NCBI GenBank assembly: GCA_030618495.1
Contig: JAUXDE010000063.1
Span: 1-9,967 of the forward strand
Length of the DNA: 9,967 nucleotides
Direction of reading: 5' to 3'
Source of the DNA: Clostridia bacterium
GTDB taxonomy: Bacteria > UBA6262 > WVXT01 > JAUXBS01
Positions 5,523 to 9,967 of this stretch are shown piece by piece. Numbering within the stretch: the first letter of the stretch is position 1; each line of letters starts with the position of its first letter. The position numbers and the translations under genes were made by a program. The notes beneath the pieces were generated by a model. The model had not been told where the DNA came from. It saw only the letters and a list, made by a program, of their open reading frames with translations, and made no database searches.

Positions 5523-8500
5523 ATGATAGTTTTACACGGCGGCTGGGTAAGTAACGGCAGCAATAACGGCAGTTTCTATTTATGGGCTGAGTCATCCGGG
5601 AAGGCATTAAAAGTCAAAAAACCTTCTGCGGGGGCCGGGGTCCGCCCTCATCCGTTTACGCTTTCAGCTGCTGATATGAAGTCCGTACTGCAGTCATTGA
5701 ATTTCCCGGGTATTTTCGGGATTCGTTCAAAACAGATGGAAATCAAGCTACCTACCCTTGATAACATTCCATGCGCCTCTACCGGGCTTATAAGCGCGGA
5801 ATACCATGAAGATTACGGGAAGCCGGAATTATCGGCATGGAAAGTAAACTGCACTAAACTGCCGGTATTTGAAAGCTTCAACTGGCTTTTGCATTACTCC
5901 GAGCGCAGTGATAATGCCAACCCGGAGGTTTTGTTCTCCGGGGACTTGCTTTACTGGACCAGGGCGGCGAAGTTTATACTGGAGCTTATTTTAAGGGAGA
6001 GGTTCATACCTTCTGTCGTGGAAAGGAACAGCAGCATTTGTGGTGTGTGGAAGCCCGTGCTGAGTGATGAAAAGGACAGGGAAAGGTTTAAGGCGCTTGT
6101 AGAATCCATGCCTCCTGTTTCAAGGAGTATTGAAGAAAGTTCCTGCGGTGAAGAAGCATCCGTTCAGAACATGGTTTCCGGGTTCCTTACGGTGTTTCTT
6201 GACAGCGCGGTAAGGAACTGGATAGACCGCAGGGAATATGAATACCTTGAAAATAAATGTTATTATCGTGATGATGTTTTTTCCATATGGGTGGAATCGC
6301 TGTGTTCAGACAGGCTTGAAATCAAGGCAAGCAAGCATCAGGAAAGGATTTTAATTGAGCATCTGACGTCCTGGTCGGAAGCGCTCAATGCGCCCGGAAG
6401 GGAAGCTTCCTGGATAACCTGTTTCAAACTTGAAGATCCTGTAGATGGCGAGGAGATGTGGACACTGTCTCTACACTTGCAGTCAGCAGACGATAGAAGT
6501 CTTTTAATCCCGCTTCAGTGGATATGGAATAACGATGAGAAAACGAAAGGTGTGGTGAAGGAGGATATAGGCCGGCTTCAGGAGAGGATTATCGGAGATA
6601 TCGCCAAGGCCGCAAGGTTGTTTAATCCCGTTGAAAGGAGTCTTGAATCGGAAGCTCCGGTTTCCTGCGCCCTGAGCATGGATGAAGCGTACCGGTTTTT
6701 GAAGGAAGGGGCATGCTTGCTTGAGGAATCCGGCTACAACGTGGTTATCCCCGGCTGGTGGTTAAACAGGGAAAGAAAACTTGGGCTGAGCCTTAAGATG
6801 AAGGATTATCAAAATAAGCAGGGAGAAGGGGAGAAGAGTTTCTTTACAATGGACAGCCTTATCAAGTTTGACTGGAATATCGCGCTGGGAGACGAGAATA
6901 TATCAAGGGAAGAATTTGAAAAAATATCACAGATTAAGGCGCCGCTGGTTAATTTCCGGGGAAAATGGATTGAAGTTAACAGGAACAGCATACAGACAAT
7001 ACTGAAACTCATAAACAATGCCGAGAAAAAGGGTATAAGCCTTGCAAGCGCTCTCAAGATGAAGTTTTCCGGGCAGGAACAGGATATTAACATAATGGAA
7101 TGCAGTTTTACCGGCTGGCTCGACAATATTATTTCAGGAGAGGAACAGTTCGAAAGCGTTGACATCCCGGCGGGATTTAAAGGCACGCTCAGGCCTTACC
7201 AGGAGAAGGGGTTTTCCTGGATGGATTACATTACGGCTAAAAAGTTCGGCGTGTGCCTTGCGGACGACATGGGGCTTGGCAAGACAATACAGTTCCTGAC
7301 TTTAATAATGCATCATAAGGAAAAGATGAATATGAAAAGACCCGTGCTGCTTCTATGCCCCACTTCGATAGTGGGCAACTGGAAGCGGGAAATCGAACGT
7401 TTTACGCCGGGGATTAATTTTATGATACACCACGGCACAAAACGTCTAACGGGAAAGGAATTCGTGGAGGCGGCGAATAAATACGACCTTGTAATAAGCA
7501 CATATTCGCTTGGTTTGAGGGACAAGCAGGTAATGGCGGAGGTGGACTGGTACGGTACGGTTCTTGATGAGGCGCAGGGTATAAAAAATCCCCAGGCAAG
7601 GCAGACGAGAGCTATCAGGGAAATAGCGAAGGGGTACAGGGTGGCGCTCACGGGCACGCCTGTTGAAAACCGCTTAAGCGAACTGTGGTCAATAATGGAG
7701 TTCCTGAACCCCGGTTACCTGGGGACTTTTAGTGATTTCAAGAGGAATATAGCGCTTCCCATTGAACGGTACAACGATGAAACCTCGCTTGCAAGATTGA
7801 AAAGAATAATACAGCCTTTTATTCTCAGGCGAATGAAAACTGACAAGAGTATAATAAAAGACCTTCCGAAGAAGTTCGAAATGAAGGTTTACTGTAATAT
7901 GAGCAGGGAACAGGCAACGCTTTATAAGGCAGTGGTGGATGAAATGATGAATAATGTTCATGATTCTGAAGGGATTCGCCGCAAGGGGATAATACTTGCT
8001 TCGTTAACCAAACTTAAGCAGATTTGCAATCATCCGGCGTTGTTCTTGAAAGACATGAGCGATGAGGGCGAACGTTCTGAGAAACTCAGGCGGCTGGCGC
8101 AGATGGCTGAAGAAATACTGTCCGGCGACAACAGGATGCTGATATTTACCCAGTTTGTTGAAATGGGGTTTATACTGCAGAGGTATCTGCAGTCGCATTT
8201 TGCCAGGGAGGTTCTGTTCCTGCACGGCGGGCTGAGGAGGGCCGCCAGGGATTCAATGATCAACCGGTTCCAGGAAGAGGCTGACGGTCCGCCGGTGTTC
8301 ATACTGTCAACCAGGGCCGGAGGGTTTGGGCTGAACCTTACCAGGGCGAATTACATTTTCCATTATGACAGGTGGTGGAACCCCGCCGTGGAAAACCAGG
8401 CTACGGACCGGGCGTACCGTATAGGGCAGGAACGCAACGTGGTTGTTTATAAGTTCGTGTGCTCGGGAACGCTTGAGGAAAGGATAGACGAACTGCTGGA

Positions 8501-8606
8501 GTATAAGAAAGGGCTGGCTGAAAACATTATTGGAAGCGGCGAATCATGGCTGACCAATTTATCGAATGAGAAGTTAAAGGAAATATTTGCCATAAGAGAA
8601 ATCTAA
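5523..8606 (+). CDS. SNF2-family DNA-dependent ATPase / helicase-like protein with N-terminal DUF3670-type region
   Basis: The 1027-residue cytoplasmic protein should use ATP to translocate on or remodel nucleic acid. The N-terminus 'MIVLHGGWV...SFYLWAE' is the usual start of this bacterial subfamily and fixes the ATG. A DUF3670-like part lies at about 387-500. Next come the two RecA-like lobes: Walker A 'DDMGLGKT' (581-588), 'LLCPTSIVGNW' (610-620), Walker B 'LDEAQ' (681-685), motif III 'LTGTPVENR' (709-717), motif IV 'LIFTQF' (873-878), 'STRAGGFGLNLT' (929-940) and motif VI 'NQATDRAYRIGQ' (958-969) with Arg963 and Arg966. DEAQ in place of DEAH is normal here. All ATPase motifs are intact. 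A 9-base repeat (TAACGGCAG at 5552 and 5564) lies in the variable N-terminal loop. The SWIM protein gene follows within 25 bases, and the two families are often paired. The substrate and pathway are unknown; repair or chromosome upkeep is inference. Confidence 0.95.
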   Translation: MIVLHGGWVSNGSNNGSFYLWAESSGKALKVKKPSAGAGVRPHPFTLSAADMKSVLQSLNFPGIFGIRSKQMEIKLPTLDNIPCASTGLISAEYHEDYGKPELSAWKVNCTKLPVFESFNWLLHYSERSDNANPEVLFSGDLLYWTRAAKFILELILRERFIPSVVERNSSICGVWKPVLSDEKDRERFKALVESMPPVSRSIEESSCGEEASVQNMVSGFLTVFLDSAVRNWIDRREYEYLENKCYYRDDVFSIWVESLCSDRLEIKASKHQERILIEHLTSWSEALNAPGREASWITCFKLEDPVDGEEMWTLSLHLQSADDRSLLIPLQWIWNNDEKTKGVVKEDIGRLQERIIGDIAKAARLFNPVERSLESEAPVSCALSMDEAYRFLKEGACLLEESGYNVVIPGWWLNRERKLGLSLKMKDYQNKQGEGEKSFFTMDSLIKFDWNIALGDENISREEFEKISQIKAPLVNFRGKWIEVNRNSIQTILKLINNAEKKGISLASALKMKFSGQEQDINIMECSFTGWLDNIISGEEQFESVDIPAGFKGTLRPYQEKGFSWMDYITAKKFGVCLADDMGLGKTIQFLTLIMHHKEKMNMKRPVLLLCPTSIVGNWKREIERFTPGINFMIHHGTKRLTGKEFVEAANKYDLVISTYSLGLRDKQVMAEVDWYGTVLDEAQGIKNPQARQTRAIREIAKGYRVALTGTPVENRLSELWSIMEFLNPGYLGTFSDFKRNIALPIERYNDETSLARLKRIIQPFILRRMKTDKSIIKDLPKKFEMKVYCNMSREQATLYKAVVDEMMNNVHDSEGIRRKGIILASLTKLKQICNHPALFLKDMSDEGERSEKLRRLAQMAEEILSGDNRMLIFTQFVEMGFILQRYLQSHFAREVLFLHGGLRRAARDSMINRFQEEADGPPVFILSTRAGGFGLNLTRANYIFHYDRWWNPAVENQATDRAYRIGQERNVVVYKFVCSGTLEERIDELLEYKKGLAENIIGSGESWLTNLSNEKLKEIFAIREI

Positions 8607-8614
8607 TTTGAGTC

Positions 8615-8620
8615 GGGAGG
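8615..8620 (+). promoter_or_regulatory. Ribosome binding site that favours the ATG start of the SWIM gene
   Basis: GGGAGG lies 11 bases before the in-frame ATG at 8632, and AAGGA (8626-8630) lies even closer to it. The frame also stays open back to a TTG at 8608, two bases after the SNF2 stop codon, but no comparable site precedes that TTG. I therefore prefer 8632. Confidence 0.5.
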
Positions 8621-8631
8621 ATGTTAAGGAT

Positions 8632-9522
8632 ATGGATTACTGGGGTTACGGACCGAAACCAAAGCGCGTGAAAGACGGTATGAGGCTGCAGTCCGAAAAA
8701 ATAAGCAAGAAGTGGTGGTCGGACAGGTGGCTCTTCGCACTGGAGTCTTTTGGCTGGAAGAGCCGGCTTGACAGGGGGCTTAACTATGCGCGAAAGGGGC
8801 AGGTATATAACCTTGAAATAAAAAAGGGAATAGTTACTGCCATGGTCCAGGGGACGAAGTCAAGGCCATACAGGGTGAGGATGGAGCTTAAAGTGTTTCC
8901 GGACAGGGTGTGGGACAGGGTTATAACGGTTATGGGTTCAAGCGCAAGTTATACGGCAAAACTTATTTTAGGCGAGATGCCTCCAAATATTGAGGAAGCG
9001 TTTCTTTCTTCCGGTGTTGAACTTTTTCCGGAAGAGGGGGGGAACCTTATAACCCAGTGTTCGTGCCTGGATTCTATAAATCCATGCAAGCATATAGCCG
9101 CGGTGAACTTCGTCCTTGCCGAGGAGTTTGGCAGGAATCCTTTGGTGATATTCCATCTCCGCGGACGTTCCAGAAAAGAAATCATGGATGAACTGGGGAA
9201 AAGGCGCGGGATAAGCCCAAAAGAGAAGTCCATCAATCAGGAAGATAAACAGGAACCAAAACCGGATGCGGGGGAGGAAATAAAAGTTGAGCCTCTCGTC
9301 AAGGGCATTAGCAGGTTCTGGGAACCGGGGGAAGGGTTTAAATCCTTCAAGGTTTCAATCGTTCCTGCGAAGTTGAACCTGGCGCTTCTTAAACGCCTGG
9401 GGCTCCCTGTTTTCTGTGACAGGGAGAAGCACTTCTGGTCTTTAATGAAGAGGGTTTACGGGGCAGCCGTTGAAGAGGCAAAGGTGGCGGCATTGAGTGA
9501 TGAAGAGGAAACAAAGGAGTAA
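8632..9522 (+). CDS. SWIM zinc-finger protein, partner of the SNF2 ATPase
   Basis: The preferred ATG gives 296 residues. The N-terminal 'DYWGYGPKPKR' recalls the Tyr/Pro-rich start of bacterial SWIM proteins. A conserved strand region follows ('YNLEIKKGIVTAMVQG' and 'SRPYRVRM', about 59-84). The SWIM motif is CxCx6CxH with Cys143, Cys145, Cys152 and His154, in 'QCSCLDSINPCKHIAAV', and should bind one zinc ion and contact DNA or protein. After about residue 195 comes a charged Lys/Glu-rich linker, then a C-terminal helical part with no motif I know. SWIM domains are fused to, or encoded beside, SNF2 ATPases in many bacteria, so this is probably a subunit or targeting factor for the upstream protein. 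A TTG at 8608 would add eight residues. The next gene starts four bases after the stop, which implies one transcript. Confidence 0.9.
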   Translation: MDYWGYGPKPKRVKDGMRLQSEKISKKWWSDRWLFALESFGWKSRLDRGLNYARKGQVYNLEIKKGIVTAMVQGTKSRPYRVRMELKVFPDRVWDRVITVMGSSASYTAKLILGEMPPNIEEAFLSSGVELFPEEGGNLITQCSCLDSINPCKHIAAVNFVLAEEFGRNPLVIFHLRGRSRKEIMDELGKRRGISPKEKSINQEDKQEPKPDAGEEIKVEPLVKGISRFWEPGEGFKSFKVSIVPAKLNLALLKRLGLPVFCDREKHFWSLMKRVYGAAVEEAKVAALSDEEETKE

Positions 9523-9526
9523 GGCA

Positions 9527-9967
9527 ATGTATAAAAAAACTGTTCTTAAAAACGGTATGAGACTGATTGTTTCACCGATGAAGAATACGAGAATCGTCAC
9601 GGTGAACGTTTTCGTGGGGTGCGGTTCGCGGCATGAAACCAAATCAAACAACGGTATAACGCATTTCATTGAGCATATGCTCTTCAAGGGGACGAAAAAG
9701 AGGAAGGATGCATTTTCCATATCAAAGGAAGTGGATGGGGTGGGCGGTGACCTGAACGGGTTAACCGGGCAGGAGTACTGCTGTTTCTACATCAGGGTGC
9801 TTGACGATTATTTTGAGAAAGCGCTGGATATACTCTCTGACATACTGCTTAACTCAAAGTTCAAGGAGAGTGATATGGACACTGAGCGGGGAGCCATAAT
9901 TGAAGAGATAAAAATGAGGAAGGACAGCCCGTCAGGCTATGTCTGGGAGCTGTATAACGGCCTCCTG
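9527..9967 (+). CDS. M16-family zinc metallopeptidase, N-terminal part (3' end outside window)
   Basis: The frame is open for 147 codons from the ATG at 9527 to the window end. It begins 'MYKKTVLKNGMRLIVSPM', typical of M16 (pitrilysin / processing-peptidase-like) proteins. The inverted zinc motif HxxEH is complete as His46, Glu49 and His50 in 'GITHFIEHMLFKGT'. The third zinc ligand is Glu126 or Glu127 in 'ERGAIIEEI', at the expected distance of about 76 residues. 'GGDLNGLTGQEYCCFY' (73-88) matches the usual 'G...NA.T..E.T.Y' region, with Gly-Leu in place of Ala. Full-length relatives are about 400-450 residues. There is no signal peptide, so a cytoplasmic protein is likely. AAAGGAG (9513-9519) inside the end of the SWIM gene is its ribosome binding site. 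It is probably co-transcribed with the SNF2 and SWIM genes; a shared function is not shown. Confidence 0.93.
   Translation, partial: MYKKTVLKNGMRLIVSPMKNTRIVTVNVFVGCGSRHETKSNNGITHFIEHMLFKGTKKRKDAFSISKEVDGVGGDLNGLTGQEYCCFYIRVLDDYFEKALDILSDILLNSKFKESDMDTERGAIIEEIKMRKDSPSGYVWELYNGLL

Noticed and set aside
5552-5572. TAACGGCAG direct repeat at the start of the SNF2 gene
   Set aside because: Two 9-base copies 12 bases apart encode a simple Ser/Asn/Gly loop. Likely low-complexity coding sequence.
6809-7186. Reverse-strand frames inside the SNF2 gene, this one being the longest
   Set aside because: No recognisable domain and fully covered by a conserved ATPase gene. These are shadows.
7563-7577. 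DEAQ in place of DEAH in the SNF2 Walker B motif, as a sign of inactivation
   Set aside because: DEAQ is the normal form in this bacterial SNF2 subfamily, and all other ATPase motifs are intact.
5523-9522. SNF2 gene as part of a DISARM-type or other known phage defence system
   Set aside because: No methyltransferase, DUF1998, phospholipase-D or nuclease gene accompanies it. The neighbours are a SWIM protein and an M16 peptidase.

Overview
The window looks like a chromosomal segment of an uncultured, diderm-type bacterium. It holds six protein-coding genes long enough to name to a family, one small secreted-peptide candidate, and no RNA genes, insertion sequences, CRISPR arrays or prophage genes that I can see. 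Everything recognisable is on the + strand. Wide AT content, heavy use of ATA, AGA and AGG codons, TPR-bearing membrane glycosyltransferase-like proteins and an SNF2/SWIM pair would fit an environmental or candidate-phylum lineage, but the phylum cannot be fixed from this sequence alone.

Region 1 (1-2880) is very AT-rich. It has the C-terminal end of a protein cut by the window edge, then an 827-residue polytopic membrane protein of glycosyltransferase-C (GT-C) type with about seven C-terminal TPR repeats. The architecture resembles the TPR-bearing O-mannosyltransferases. This gene carries an 11-G homopolymer whose length change by one base would stop translation almost at once, so phase variation is possible. 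Its promoter-like hexamers lie so close to the ATG that a leaderless mRNA is also possible.

Region 2 (2881-5290) has visibly higher GC in its main gene. It holds a secreted GH37-type trehalase with both family signatures and both catalytic acids, then a 41-codon ORF that is almost entirely a signal peptide, then a stand-alone CheY-like receiver protein with its own good sigma70-type promoter and ribosome binding site. No histidine kinase is nearby.

Region 3 (5291-9967) is a tightly spaced set: an SNF2-family ATPase of the bacterial DUF3670-containing type, a SWIM zinc-finger protein, and the N-terminal part of an M16 zinc peptidase that runs off the window. A candidate promoter with a perfect TATAAT, followed by a leader with two hairpins, precedes the SNF2 gene. 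SNF2 and SWIM proteins are a recurring bacterial pair and probably act together on nucleic acid. The peptidase is probably co-transcribed but functionally separate.

The most unusual signals are the G11 tract, the possible leaderless start of the membrane protein, the tiny secreted-peptide ORF, and the altered glycine-rich loop of the trehalase. I did not find a convincing wholly new multi-gene system.
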